A stretch of DNA of 64,000 bases from Corallium rubrum. Lineage: Eukaryota > Cnidaria > Anthozoa > Scleralcyonacea > Coralliidae. The notes beneath the pieces are model-generated. The model ran no database searches and was not told the DNA's origin. It saw only the letters and a list, made by a program, of their open reading frames with translations. The stretch spans positions 7,453,216-7,517,215 of the forward strand of contig OZ036006.1 in the NCBI GenBank assembly GCA_964035015.1, in the 5' to 3' direction. Both the position numbers and the translations under genes were made by a program. Numbering within the stretch: the first letter of the stretch is position 1; the number at the start of each line of letters is the position of its first letter. Positions 10,512 to 20,998 of the stretch are shown one piece after another.

Positions 10512-11588
10512 ACGACCTATCTGGTCATACCATATTCTGTTCATGTTTTATCCGGTCATACCATATTCTGTTCATGTTTTATCTGGTCATACCATATTCT
10601 GTTCATGTTTTATCCGGTCATACCATATTCTGTTCATGTTTTATCCGGTCATACCATATTCTGTTCATGTTTTATCCGGTCATACCATATTCTGTTCATG
10701 TTTTATCTGGTCATACCATATTCTGTTCATGTTTTATCCGGTCATACCATATTCTGTTCATGTTTTATCCGGTCATACCATATTCTGTTCATGTTTTATC
10801 TGGTCATACCATATTCTGTTCATGTTTTATCCGGTCATACCATATTCTGTTCATGTTTTATCTGGTCATACCATATTCTGTTCATGTTTTATCTGGTCAT
10901 ACCATATTCTGTTCATGTTTTATCTGGTCATACCATATTCTGTTCATGTTTTATCTGGTCATACCATATTCTGTTCATGTTTTATCCGGTCATACCATAT
11001 TCTGTTCATGTTTTATCTGGTCATATCATATTCTGTTCATGTTTTATCCGGTCATACCATATTCTGTTCATGTTTTATCTGGTCATACCATATTCTGTTC
11101 ATGTTTTATCTGGTCATACCATATTCTGTTCATGTTTTATCTGGTCATACCATATTTTGTTCATGTTTTATCTGGTCATACCATATTCTGTTCATGTTTT
11201 ATCCGGTCATACCATATTCTGTTCATGTTTTATCTGGTCATACCATATTCTGTTCATGTTTTATCCGGTCATACCATATTCTGTTCATGTTTTATCTGGT
11301 CATACCATATTCTGTTCATGTTTTATCTGGTCATACCATATTCTGTTCATGTTTTATCTGGTCATACCATATTCTGTTCATGTTTTATCTGGTCATACCA
11401 TATTTTGTTCATGTTTTATCTGGTCATACCATATTCTGTTCATGTTTTATCCGGTCATACCATATTCTGTTCATGTTTTATCCGGTCATACCATATTCTG
11501 TTCATGTTTTATCTGGTCATACCATATTCTGTTCATGTTTTATCTGGTCATACCATATTCTGTTCATGTTTTATCTGGTCATACCATG
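10512..11588 (+). repeat. Minisatellite, 31-bp unit, about 34 copies
   Basis: The unit contains GGTCATACCATATTCTGTTC followed by ATGTTTTATC. Copies are nearly identical apart from a recurring CCGG versus CTGG switch and a few single changes. Because 31 is not a multiple of three and the unit has no forward stop, all three forward frames stay open, giving false proteins of up to 558 residues. There are no spacers between units, so this is not a CRISPR array. It lies about 300 bp beyond the stop codon of the minus-strand DED/CHY gene. Confidence 0.97.
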
Positions 11589-11639
11589 TTGTGCGATCCT
11601 GCCATGTCCCAGTCCTGCCATGTCCTGTTTGATCCTGTG

Positions 11640-11884
11640 TTGTCTTTTCCTCTGCAGTCTGGGAGCTATACGATAGAGATCTACGGTGCTGGGCGGCGTT
11701 CAATTCTATGTGCAAAACTTTCACGACAGATTGGACACTTCGTTCTTAAAAAAAGATCAATAATTCTTTTAATTTAGCATATAAGTATAAGATTACAAAA
11801 ATGAAATGCTAACAACGATTACAGTTATAATTCACATCAACCACTGTCCTCACAATGAAGTATACATTAATATAAAAACAATTC
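11640..11884 (-). other. Probable 3' untranslated region of the DED/CHY gene
   Basis: The first 100 bases after the stop are conserved in the broken copy at about 905-985 (for example GTGGTTGATGTGAA). This suggests that they belong to the transcript or to the duplicated unit. No clear AATAAA was found before the minisatellite. Confidence 0.4.
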
Positions 11885-11971
11885 TTACATGCCGTTACGA
11901 AGCATCATGGCAGCACAGTCTTTATGAACCTTATGCGAACAAGGAAGAATCTGGCAGCCCGTGAAGGCATC
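11885..11971 (-). CDS. Exon 4 of the DED/CHY gene (truncated RING)
   Basis: Acceptor TTCTTTAG. It encodes DAFTGCQILPCSHKVHKDC and AAMMLRNGM, then TAA. A canonical RING would continue with a CPxC pair within about ten residues, and this frame stops first. The stop overlaps ATGTAAGAAT, a good splice-donor match, so splicing at AT|GTAAGA could skip the stop and join a further exon not found here. Confidence 0.75.
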   Translation of the reverse strand, partial: DAFTGCQILPCSHKVHKDCAAMMLRNGM

Positions 11972-14900
11972 CTAAAGAAGAAACACACAATGTTTAGAAA
12001 GATAAATTCTCAAACTCATTAATAATTCATGAATTATCGTACCCAATCCATGAACGTATACCACATCACATGCATGAGTTTTGATACTCAATGAAAACCT
12101 GTAGGAAACTTCCTAGTGAACTGGATCACATTTCTTAATCTGCATATTGAAATCAACGAAGAAAACATCGCAAACCGCGATGCGAATACTCGTTTGAGAA
12201 GCAAGATAAAATACTCGTTTATCGTGTTTCATCAGGGGACTCCAAACACTCAAAAACAATAAAAACCTCGGGGCTACGCCTTTCATGTTTTCTCGTGTTT
12301 GGAACCCCTGATGAAACACTCAAACTCGTGTTTGATCTATTTAATACAAGAAATATAGAAACTCTGCTTATAAGGATTAGACAATATTTATGACAAGTTT
12401 CTTATCTGGAAGTGCGGTCAATCAAACTTAATGTGAGCGGTTAAAGTAACTATGGTGTCAGGCAAGATTTTGACTGGATGTTTCCTCATTTTGGTCAGAC
12501 ATTAGAGAGCTTAAGCATACAGGCGTTTTAGAGCCACGGACGGCGATTGAATTCAATAGCATTTTTCATTCAAAACAATGATAATGAGCAATTTAAAATT
12601 CCAAGAGCAAAGTGAACCCCGTCGTCGTTCTACACAAGACGTCATTGAGAGCATTTTCACGTTCTTGAGACAACGGAAACTTCTAGAACGTTGAGGCCTG
12701 TCATCGTTGTTTTACTACAATAGACATGCTTTTAAAGTAGAAAACTTTAAAAAAGGGGGATAATTTCATCACATTACAATATAATTAAAATAAAATAAAG
12801 GATCTGTATTTTTATATAAAGATGAAATTTAAGCTTATGACCTTTGTTTTGGGTAAAAAAGTCTTTTCAAAGAATACGCGATTCAGCATTGTATTCCTGT
12901 TTTTCCGGTCACCGTCCGTGTCTCAAAAACGCCTAATACAGTATGCTTAAGCTCTCTGTTGTCCGTTGACCGCGGCCGTATTTTCAAGCCCTTTAGCAGG
13001 ATTGGTGACAAGAGAAATAACTAAACTCACCTCGAAACAAATACAGCATTCATCGTGAGCTGATCCTTCTCGACATCTGTGATTTCCTTGCAGATTAATA
13101 TCGAGACATACACCACACAGATCGCAATGAAATGATCGATCACCATGTACTCTGTGAGAGAACAGAAAAGAAAGTTAAAACAAACTTGATTTTAGAATAA
13201 AAATAGAAAAGAACTAGGTATATCTTCACTCAAATATTCTAACAATATAATGTGCTGAAACTGTCGGTTTTATTAAAGGTGAAGTAATACGAGCAACATT
13301 TAGTTCCTGCAAGATTGTTGCGTTGCAAGTTGAAAAGCGTTGTTGCACGTATCACCACCATACCATCCATCTTAAACATTGTCACGTAACCGAATGATTT
13401 TGTTGCAAGTTGAATCAGCATGTTGCAGCAAGTAGAACTGGAGTCTACGTTTTTCAACAAATTTTTTCAGCTTTGCGTGACAATGTTTAAGGTGGGTGGT
13501 AATACGTACAACAACGCTTTTCAATTTGCAACGCGACAAAGTTGATCTCGCACTTGGTACCACTTAACATGTCCTAAAACAAACACAGATAAAAACATCA
13601 CCTACCTACAAATACCGCATTTGTCACAGTGGAATGGATAATTTACCGTTCCAGTAAGATGTTGACAAATAGGACAAAAGTAATCGGAAAACTTTATGTT
13701 GCATTCAACACAGTGAGCTGAGTTCTGAGGGAACTAAAATTGAACATGTAAGATGTCAGAAATTAAACATTAAAACTAGTTGCGTTACTATTATAAAGAC
13801 TAGCCACGAGTAGAACCCTTCTAAGTTAGTTCCTTTATCGTTTTTTAGTTACTACGATAATTATCAAAGTCAAAATATTACTGTACTATTATTAATGTTA
13901 TCAACCTGTCAACCCTTGGACTACTAAGCACGCATGTAGGTAGACGCACCTTTAGGTAACGCCAGACCATTTTACTTGTCAAGGGAAGATCCCCGGTAGT
14001 CAAGGGAAGATCCCCGGTAGTCAAGGGATTAACTCAACAAACTTAACTAAACTCGTAACAATATACTAGTGCTATTACCAACACCAGAACAATTATATGT
14101 TTTACCATTGCTATTACCAATATATACCAAGGGACGTAGCCAGGATTTTGAAAGGGGGGAGACGAAATAAAAATAAATTTTTAGGGGGGTCCGGGGGCAT
14201 GCTCCCCCCGGGAAATTTTGAAATCGAGAGTCGTTGAAATGCCATTTCCTGGCTTTTGGAGGAACTTTTTACAGACTCTAAAGGTTAAAAAACGTCATAT
14301 AAAATACTCAAAACACGCAAACGTCACATAGATACTCAAAATGCATACACTCAGTAGATTGAATACACTGTTTACAGTTTAGTTCCTGACACAACTCATA
14401 TTGCATCAGTTTTGTAGTTACATGTCTGTTGTTACATATCAAAAGGGGGGGAGCCGCGGCTCCCCCTGGCTACGTCCCTGATATATACTATAACCATTAC
14501 GTAACTATTATTATGGTACCAACGCCGTTACGATAACCATTACTAAATGGTATACAAATGGTATACACATGTACAGAAGCTATCACTAGTAAAATTGCCT
14601 TTTGCGAGGTCAGTACCATGCGGATATTGCCATCATCATCAACAACCATCATTAACATCACCACTATGACTATAACCACACCACCCCTTTATCAAGAAGC
14701 GATGTATGTACTACAACTAGGACCATTACCACAACCATTACCACAACCATTCCACAAGAAGCTCCATCACAGTCATTTGCAAGTCAATTTTCACCCAAAT
14801 CTTTGGAAGTTCGTTCAGAAGTTCGCAAGTTCGTTGGGAAGTTCAAAGTTCATTTGGAACTACGTATTTGATTGGCTGCTAGGAACCAAGCAACCAATCA

Positions 14901-16866
14901 AATACAGAGTTCAAAACGAACTACGAACTTCCCAACGAACTTGCGAAGATTTCGGTAAAACGTGAGTTGCAAATGACTGTAACACATCCAGAGATCAAGA
15001 ATATCGCCATCACAAGTGATTTACCATTCAATATTTATTTGATACAACTACCACTACAGAGAAAAGATTATAAAAAGACCGTACCTCTTGAATTTTTCCA
15101 CATCGTTTACATTTCAACTTTTTAATGTCTCGGGAGCGAAGTTTTCTTGTGCTGCAAGAACTATTGGCGTTATGGCAACGATGACACGGCCAGAACCGGT
15201 TGCTACAGCAACTGAACTGCACGTCACAATATCTGTCATAATGTTCACATGACCACTCCGGGTTTTCTACCCACACAGTAGCACCCCGGGACTGTGCACC
15301 CTCGGAATGAGCACCCTCGGAACTAACACCCTGGGAATTGGCAGGTTCGGAGTTAAGATTCTCGGAGTCCCGATTCCTCGTCAATGTATCACTGTCGGGA
15401 CCACTAGCTTGCTCTGTTCGGCAACTGTCGGAATCAGTCGCAGTGCTCTCGTGACTCGTACTACCCTCGGCAGTTGTCGTGGTCGTATTGCCATTTTCTT
15501 GGACATGGTACGATGAGGATAGTTGGGAACCTCGAGGGACATCTCTGTACTTGCGCTGCAATACACCACTATCCCTCTCGTCACAGCTATCCCCATTTGT
15601 TGCTGCATGTGGTGATCTTCCGGTGTAGTTGCTGTCATATATTGCTTCTGGGGCTCCGCCCAAGGTTAAATCTCGCATTTGTTGCCGAGGAGGAGCAGGC
15701 AGTCCGTTGGGTACAGCGGTATCGCGAGACCCACTCCTCCTCGGCTGCTGCTCGGTCAACAATCTATAATCACCATCTTGAACGCAATCAATCAAATGAA
15801 CTATGTCGATGCGTTGAATTTCGTAAAATGCATTTCGAATAAAATCAAAATTTCCATTACTGATTAAATTTCTGTTGACGAGTTCCTCAAAAAGTTTAAT
15901 CCCATTTTGAGTATTTTCAAGCGCTCTGAGAGGAACATACTTTGAAATATGATCACGCAAGTTAACCCAGTCACGTAACAGTAAGCGCTCTGCTATGCAG
16001 CGTAACAAGGTTAGCAGAGGGTATCTGCGAGACACTGGAAGGCTTGTTAGTCTAGAACTGGAAGCTGATTCTTCTGAATTTTGTTGTTCTTGTGAAGGCT
16101 GAACTATCTCAGAGTATGAATGATTATCTACTCCATTTTGTATCACTCGATGACTTGCATTTCCACACAGTTTATCTTTCATTGCATTCAACTCTTTGCG
16201 ACTCTGCTGGTGTTGGTATCTTAGTTCATTAAGTTCACTCAGGAATTCTTGATCACTCAGAACAACGACATGACTTGCAGCTGCCTCAGCTCCTCTGGTT
16301 TTCATTACGTCCCCAGTTGTCCTGCTTAATAAATTACTTACGGCGTCCTTGTAGCTTCCTATTTTCTTCACAAGCGCCTCCAAACGACGAATTTCATCAA
16401 TAGGAATGGCCCTCGTTGTCGTTCCGTCAGTCAGGCTTGCTTTTCCACGGCATAGTCGAAATGTTATGAATTGAATGTTGGTTGAACATAAGATGTCTTC
16501 TATGATCGTGAAAACACTGATACACTCACACGGGATGGTCATCGACTGGCCGTCCTTCAAGGAGCTTGCGGCAATTGCGAAATTTTGAAAAGTGACTTTT
16601 ATGGCCGTTTCCAGTAATTGCACAATCAAGATACCAGCCAGTAGACCACGTGTTTGTGATATCAGGATGTTACCATGTTGCATGGGTTGCTGCAAGATAT
16701 CTGTGTGCTCTTTGGTGATTGTTTCAGAAATAGCATGAGTTATTTCTGGTACATGAAAAATGCGCGGTGTTATTGGTAAAATAATGATGGTACACCGCTT
16801 TTCTTCACTTTGTAAAGATCCATTTTCGTCTGTGGATCTAGTTTCATTTTTTGTTGAATCATTCAT
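11885..16866 (-). CDS. DED-like / CHY / CTCHY / partial-RING zinc-finger protein (Pirh2-like C-terminus)
   Basis: Four exons: 16866-15085, 13733-13606, 13151-13031 and 11971-11885. All junctions are GT/AG and the phases agree (0, 2, 0), giving about 705 residues. The ATG at 16866 was chosen because the open frame above it runs through an acceptor-like TTTTTATTTAG, so a further 5' exon is likely. Residues 1-260 match nothing I recognise. About 283-363 has the hydrophobic pattern of a death-effector domain, ending in the RIDIVHLI type. About 540-594 is a CHY zinc finger (CEHYDRYC, CHRCH, CKRC). Exons 2-3 carry CTCHY-type knuckles (FHCDKCGICR, FHCDLCGVC, GNHRC), and exons 3-4 start a RING (CCICFE, LPCSHKVHKDC). 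In RCHY1/Pirh2 this order forms a ubiquitin ligase. A link to death signalling is inference. The final RING Cys pair is missing. The DED call is moderate; the zinc-finger call is strong. Confidence 0.85.
12226..12317. repeat. Palindrome in intron 3
   Basis: Arms GTTTCATCAGGGGACTCCAA and its near-complement (GGAACCCCTGATGAAAC) around a 44-base loop. Confidence 0.7.
12505..12957 (-). mobile_element. MITE-like repeat, copy 2, inside intron 3
   Basis: Inverted copy of 8337-8812, with the GAGAGCTTAAGC end preserved on both sides. It lies wholly within intron 3 of the DED/CHY gene and does not touch the splice sites. Confidence 0.75.
13031..13151 (-). CDS. Exon 3 of the DED/CHY gene (CTCHY end, RING start)
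   Basis: 121 bases, acceptor CTCTCACAG, donor GAG|GTGAG. It encodes FHCDLCGVCLDINLQGNHRC and then AHDECCICFE. The LQGNHRC phrase and the CxxC that opens the RING follow the Pirh2 layout closely. Confidence 0.85.
13270..13565. mobile_element. Palindromic MITE in intron 2
   Basis: GTTGCAAGTTGAAAAGCGTT on the left and AACGCTTTTCAATTTGCAAC on the right, plus inner arms TTAAACATTGTCACG/CGTGACAATGTTTAA. It forms a long imperfect hairpin between exons 3 and 2. Confidence 0.75.
13606..13733 (-). CDS. Exon 2 of the DED/CHY gene (CTCHY finger, first part)
   Basis: 128 bases, acceptor TTTTAG and donor AG|GTAGGT. It encodes AHCVECNIKFSDYFCPIC followed by PFHCDKCGICR. This matches the region after the CHY finger in Pirh2-type proteins (CxxC...YxCxxC...HCxxCGICR). 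Too short to be found as a free-standing frame. Confidence 0.85.
14128..14480. mobile_element. hAT-like MITE with 8-bp target duplication
   Basis: Ends CAAGGGACGTAGCCAGG and CCTGGCTACGTCCCTG are inverted. The flanks carry ATATATAC on both sides (14120-14127 and 14481-14488), an 8-bp target duplication. CA(A)GGG ends with 8-bp duplications are typical of hAT transposons. The G-rich/C-rich interior contains no frame. It lies in intron 1 of the DED/CHY gene. Confidence 0.85.
14769..14985. repeat. Palindromic element in intron 1
   Basis: CAGTCATTTGCAA on the left pairs with TTGCAAATGACTG on the right. Inner arms are GCAAGTTCGTTGGGAAGTTC and its complement, with a central ATTTGATTGG/CCAATCAAAT hairpin. 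A similar GTTCGTTCGGAAGTTC palindrome occurs at 60906-61162. Confidence 0.8.
15085..16866 (-). CDS. Exon 1 of the DED/CHY gene
   Basis: 594 codons ending KIQE at a GAG|GTACGG donor. It holds the unknown N-terminal region, a polar linker rich in Gln/Ser, the DED-like domain, a Ser/Thr/Glu-rich low-complexity stretch with degenerate SEGAHSEGAQS units, and the CHY finger. The apparent protein continuation below 15085 is intron read-through. Confidence 0.85.
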
Positions 16867-16932
16867 TGTAGCTTCCAATAAATTATCTAAATAAAAAGAA
16901 TAAAAAAATAACGTTGAATAAAAAAATAGCAT

Positions 16933-17157
16933 ATTAACTTCTTATTAACCGAGAGCGCGGTCATTACGGAAAAATCTCAGACCGAGGTCTTGACGGTACT
17001 GGATGAGAGGACTGGGGAGAGGTCTAAGCAATGGTCTAAGCTCTCCCCAGTCCCCTCATCCAGTAACGCCTGAGTCCGTAGGGCAAGCTTCGTACATAAA
17101 GACGGAGGTCTGATATTTTTCCGTAATGACCAAGCGGACGAGGTTAATAAGAGGTTT
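16933..17157. repeat. Palindromic element just upstream of the DED/CHY gene
   Basis: The outer arms begin near AACTTCTTATTAACC and its complement, followed by GGTCATTACGGAAAAATCTC on the left and ATATTTTTCCGTAATGACC on the right. The centre carries CTGGATGAGAGGACTGGGGA and its complement. It lies about 70 bases above the predicted start codon and could sit in or next to the promoter. Confidence 0.8.
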
Positions 17158-17407
17158 ATTATATGGCATTTTGAAACAACACATCTTATATTACCTTGTC
17201 AATAGTGAGACTTCGAGCGTGTGACATAGACTCATCGTTTTCAATGTTGTTGCTCTTGTTATCATCGCTTTCGGAATCCTAAAACTCACTGCCAGATTGC
17301 TCATCGTCCCACTCATACATAATTTAGTCCTCAGGTTATTGAATTCACAAAATTTTTGCAGTTTTCTTTCATTGTTTAGTTGCAAACAACATGTCTCATG
17401 TCTGCCA

Positions 17408-17530
17408 AAAAATCCGTAATCGAGCGGTCGATTACGCCGGTCGATTACGGAAAATTATCGACCGGCACGTGACGCGTCTCAGCCAATGAGAACACACGAT
17501 TTCAATGGAAGTAACTTGTGCCATATAATA

Positions 17531-17573
<43 letters not shown>

Positions 17574-17575
17574 GT
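17408..17575. repeat. Short palindrome and (TA)n tract
   Basis: CCGTAATCGAGCGGTCGATT with its inverted partner ending GGTCGATTACGG, then a TATATA tract at 17531-17572. Confidence 0.7.
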
Positions 17576-17627
17576 ATTAATTATATATTAATAATTCATG
17601 ACAAAAAAGCATTCAAAAGAAATAAAT

Positions 17628-17885
17628 GTTTGTTTATTCTGCATAGTTTTTTGTATTTTCTGCATAGTTTGTTTATTCTGCATAGTTTGTTTATTCTGCA
17701 TAGTTTGTTTATTCTGCATAGTTTGTTTAGTCTGCATAGTTTGTTTATTCTGCATAGTTTTCTGCATAGTTTGTTTATTCTGCATAGTTTTTTTTATTTT
17801 TTGCATAGTTTGTTTATTCTGCATAGTTTTTTTTATTTTTTGCATAGTTTGTTTATTCTGCATAGTTTGTTTATTCTGCATAGCT
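17628..17885. repeat. Minisatellite, 18-bp unit
   Basis: About 13 copies of TGCATAGTTTGTTTATTC, some with an expanded T-run variant. It is open on both strands (Phe/Cys-rich on plus; QNKQTM-type repeats on minus) because 18 is a multiple of three. No other coding evidence. Confidence 0.93.
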
Positions 17886-18016
17886 TTTTTGAGTTTAATG
17901 GGATTTTCTTCCAGTAAAAACTTAAAAAACGTAAAAACGATTGTTTCCAAGTCATGTATTTTACTCTGGGTAACACCAGACGATTTGCCGCAGGGAAAAC
18001 CGCTGATCTCTATATG

Positions 18017-18807
18017 ACAAGACGCCTGTTCAGGCGTTCACTCGGGCTACTGCAAAATCACGCGCAGGTTGTCACATGCAGTGCTAAGATCTAAAGCCGC
18101 CGTCTAAACACATTCAGGTCACAGACAAAAGTCAAAACACAATCCAATCTCCGATAGAAAACGCAATTTGCAATACACAAAACACGATTGCCTGTAACGT
18201 ATTTCCACACATTACACAGCGTTCATATGTAGAGTCTCTTCGGGTATTAAATATCAACACAGCTAGCGACATTACTGACCAATATCAAACTATGTCTGTG
18301 CGGAACACGCAAAACACATCCGAGACGAGAAAGACTTGATCAGACTCTGATCATCGGACAGTAGGAAAGCTAAGAAAGAAAGCATTATTTCCACACATGT
18401 ACAGCCTTCATATGTCAAGTCTCTTCGGGTATTAAATATCAACACAGCTTCATGTATACGGCGTGTGAGATCGTAAGCGTATATAATATCAAGATACTTG
18501 CCAGCGACATTACTGACCAATAACTATGTCTGTGAAAACACAAAACACATCCGAGAGGAGAAAGACTTGATCAGACATCAGGAAAGCAAAGAAAGAAAGC
18601 ATTTGGCATGCACGCATCAGTTTCGCAAAGCCTTATTATGTTTGTCTTGATCGAGACGGCGGAATAAATTAAATGCGCACTTGACTTGAGCCTGCGCTTT
18701 CTGATTAGAGAGACCTGCGGAGTAGGCTAAGAGCGTGAAGAAGGAAAAAAACAACAAAAAAAACCCGAGCCGAAACCTAGACTCGTCTACCTGCGGTAGC
18801 CCGAGTA
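18017..18807 (-). mobile_element. Helentron-like non-autonomous element (HINE type)
   Basis: Read on the minus strand, the 5' end is TACTCGGGCTACCGCAGG followed by GAGTCTAGGTTTCGGCTC. The 3' end is GCAGTAGCCCGAGTGAACGC followed by CTGAACAGGCGTCTTGT. The 5' terminal CTCGGGCTAC has its inverted partner set inside the 3' end, followed by a terminal ACGCCTG/CAGGCGT hairpin. That asymmetry is the hallmark of Helitron2/Helentron derivatives. The interior contains poorly conserved tandem-like blocks with TTCGGGTATTAAATATCAAC. No Rep/helicase sequence is present. Confidence 0.65.
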
Positions 18808-18833
18808 ATTAAGAAATAAAACATAAAGCTCCG

Positions 18834-18978
18834 TGCATATGTACTCTTATAAAGGTACGTTTGACGTCATTTGAACACGAAAGAAGTTGAGTAGAGGCAC
18901 GAGGCGATAGCGGAGTGCCTTTACACTTCTTTCGTGTTCAAATCACGTCAAATGTACCTTTATAAGAGTACATATGCA
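18834..18978. repeat. Palindromic element, about 58-bp arms
   Basis: The left arm begins TGCATATGTACTCTTATAAA and the right arm is its complement. The inner part TTTGAACACGAAAGAAGT is also matched. The loop is about 30 bases. Confidence 0.85.
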
Positions 18979-19317
18979 CATGAGCGGTATGTTTTATTTG
19001 TTTTATAAAATAATAATAAGAAAAATCAAACTAAAAGTGAGGTAGTTTTCGAATTATGGCGGGCTTTTCCAGCCAGCTGACGCCATTCTACGCCTATTTA
19101 CGTCATTCATGATATCTGTTCTTTTACAAATGCACGGAGCCCAGCCAATCAGAGCGTGCGTAGAGGGCATCTTATTTTATAAAAGAGATCAGTGGGGAAA
19201 ACCCACCGAAAGTCAAGCTAGGTCGTATTGTTATATAGCTAGAGTTTCACTGGATGCAACAATGACTGTCATTGGTTAGTTTGTGGTCACATGACCTTAG
19301 CTAAATTTCATTGTCTA

Positions 19318-19386
19318 TCAAGCGGGCAATAATTGAGAACTTATTGCCTGCTCGGTCAATAAGTTTTCAATTGTTGCCCGCTCGGA
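19318..19386. repeat. Palindrome with GCGGGCAATAATTGA arms
   Basis: AGCGGGCAATAATTGAGAAC is matched by GTTTTCAATTGTTGCCCGCT after a short loop. Foldback-type repeat. Confidence 0.75.
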
Positions 19387-19662
19387 ACTTTGAACTCTTC
19401 ACGGCATCTTATAAACAAAAGCTTGTTTGGTACAAAAAAAAGAATATTTATAGGTCTTCAAAGCATGTGTGAAGATGAACTGGAGAAATGTACAGTGCTG
19501 TTCTTTTGTTCGGAGACTCATATTTGTTTGGTTGAAGTGAAATTACGGAGCCAGCGAAATGTTTTGGTAAGTCTTAGCATTTGTCTTTTGTGTACTTTCC
19601 CTTGATAAACGTCAAAATTATTCAGCGAAACTCAAGCTATACTGTATAACAAAACGCTTAAT

Positions 19663-19785
19663 TCTGCCCCCTCGGGAAACAGTTTTGTTTTCCCTCGAGT
19701 CTCGATGTTTCTCTCGACTTCGTCTTGGGAAATATCAAGACTCTCGGGAAAACAAAGCTAACTGTTTCCCTCGGGAGCAGACATT
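19663..19785. repeat. Palindromic element, copy 2
   Basis: Same family as 6772-6889: CTCGGGAAACAGTTTTG left arm, CTGTTTCCCTCGGGAGCAGA right arm, and the same inner TCTCGATGTT/AATATCAAGACT blocks. Confidence 0.75.
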
Positions 19786-19789
19786 AAGT

Positions 19790-20990
19790 GTATAACATTA
19801 TAGTTTGAATATCTCTGCAACGTCGTTGACAAAAGTACGCAAATGGACAGCAAAAGTTAATTTGTGTATGTAGATATGATGCAACCGATAGTGGCAGTAT
19901 GATCATTTGATATATAATACTAATAGATTATTTATTAAATGTACAATATTCTGTATAAAACTATTTAAAATATTTCAGTCTGTGTTATATTAGCTAAGGC
20001 ATGTAGTATATTCTGATACAACACGGTCACACATATAGTTCACATGGTATTTAAAATATCATACACGAGAAGACATTTAGTATACCCAATTTAAAAACAC
20101 AGAAACATGTTTGGAATTTAATTTGATATATATTCTGTAACTATATAGTAACTGATAGGCCTATTGCGCCGAGAATTACGAATTTTTTTTAGAAATAATA
20201 ACTATATAGACTATATTTAATATATATACATATAAATTTATTCATACCATAATATATACACAACGTACCGTCTATAACTCTTTTGACAAACTGTGGGATG
20301 AATCCTGATATTCGGACACGAAATTCCGCACTCGCGCAGGCTATATACTGCGTATATGTTTCTATACTTTGTAACCGGTGAACTCCGTCCGAATATATAT
20401 ACAACATTGCTAGTAAAATCAGCTCTTAATATTCACACATTTTTTACCTAAAATGGACACTGGACAATTTAAACCTTTTCAAGGCATGGCAGAAGCCTCA
20501 AAATGCAAAAATATCCAACAAATTATAAATATGCGACAAATGCATACCAATACAATTTCCAGCCGCCACTACAAATAAGAACCATATATGACGTGCAAGA
20601 CAAGTGGCTATTAATTAAACCATAATTGCTGCGAGCCGTAAGGCTCACTAATCTTGACGAGGTCTGGGCCGAGTATATATGGATGATCTTCGGTATACGC
20701 AATGTCTACCGATCAGCGGCAGGCATTAAATTGTGCGCTACGCTACACCACGTTGTTTAGGACTTTTCTTAGCAAGTTGGCGCCAATTGTTTGGCGCTGG
20801 AATAAGAGAAGTGTATTTTTCTACTATACTATTATATCAAACACAACTCTATTTGTTGCTGGAAGTATATATCGACAAGGCCACAAAAGGCTTAGCGACA
20901 TCTTGAGGGGCAGACAGTCATTTATACGAGTCTTTGTTCATTGATTTTTATATGACATTCCACACCATTGTGCCAGATGATTTCACTTAA
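19790..20990. other. No gene seen
   Basis: AT-rich sequence without long repeats. Small open frames (20407-20189 minus, 20702-20944 plus) show no motif, no splice support and no repeat copy. They are treated as chance. Confidence 0.4.
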
Positions 20991-20998
20991 CATTTTAA

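Noticed and set aside
10512..11588. Regular repeats that might suggest a CRISPR array
   Set aside because: Units are directly adjacent without variable spacers, and the locus is clearly eukaryotic.
10079..11777. Open frames of 352-558 residues in three forward frames
   Set aside because: The 31-bp and 20-bp tandem units contain no stop in any forward frame, so every frame stays open. There is no start context, splice signal or known family.
17588..18017. Frames with QNKQTM or Phe/Cys repeats on opposite strands
   Set aside because: An 18-bp unit with no stops keeps both strands open; no other coding signal.
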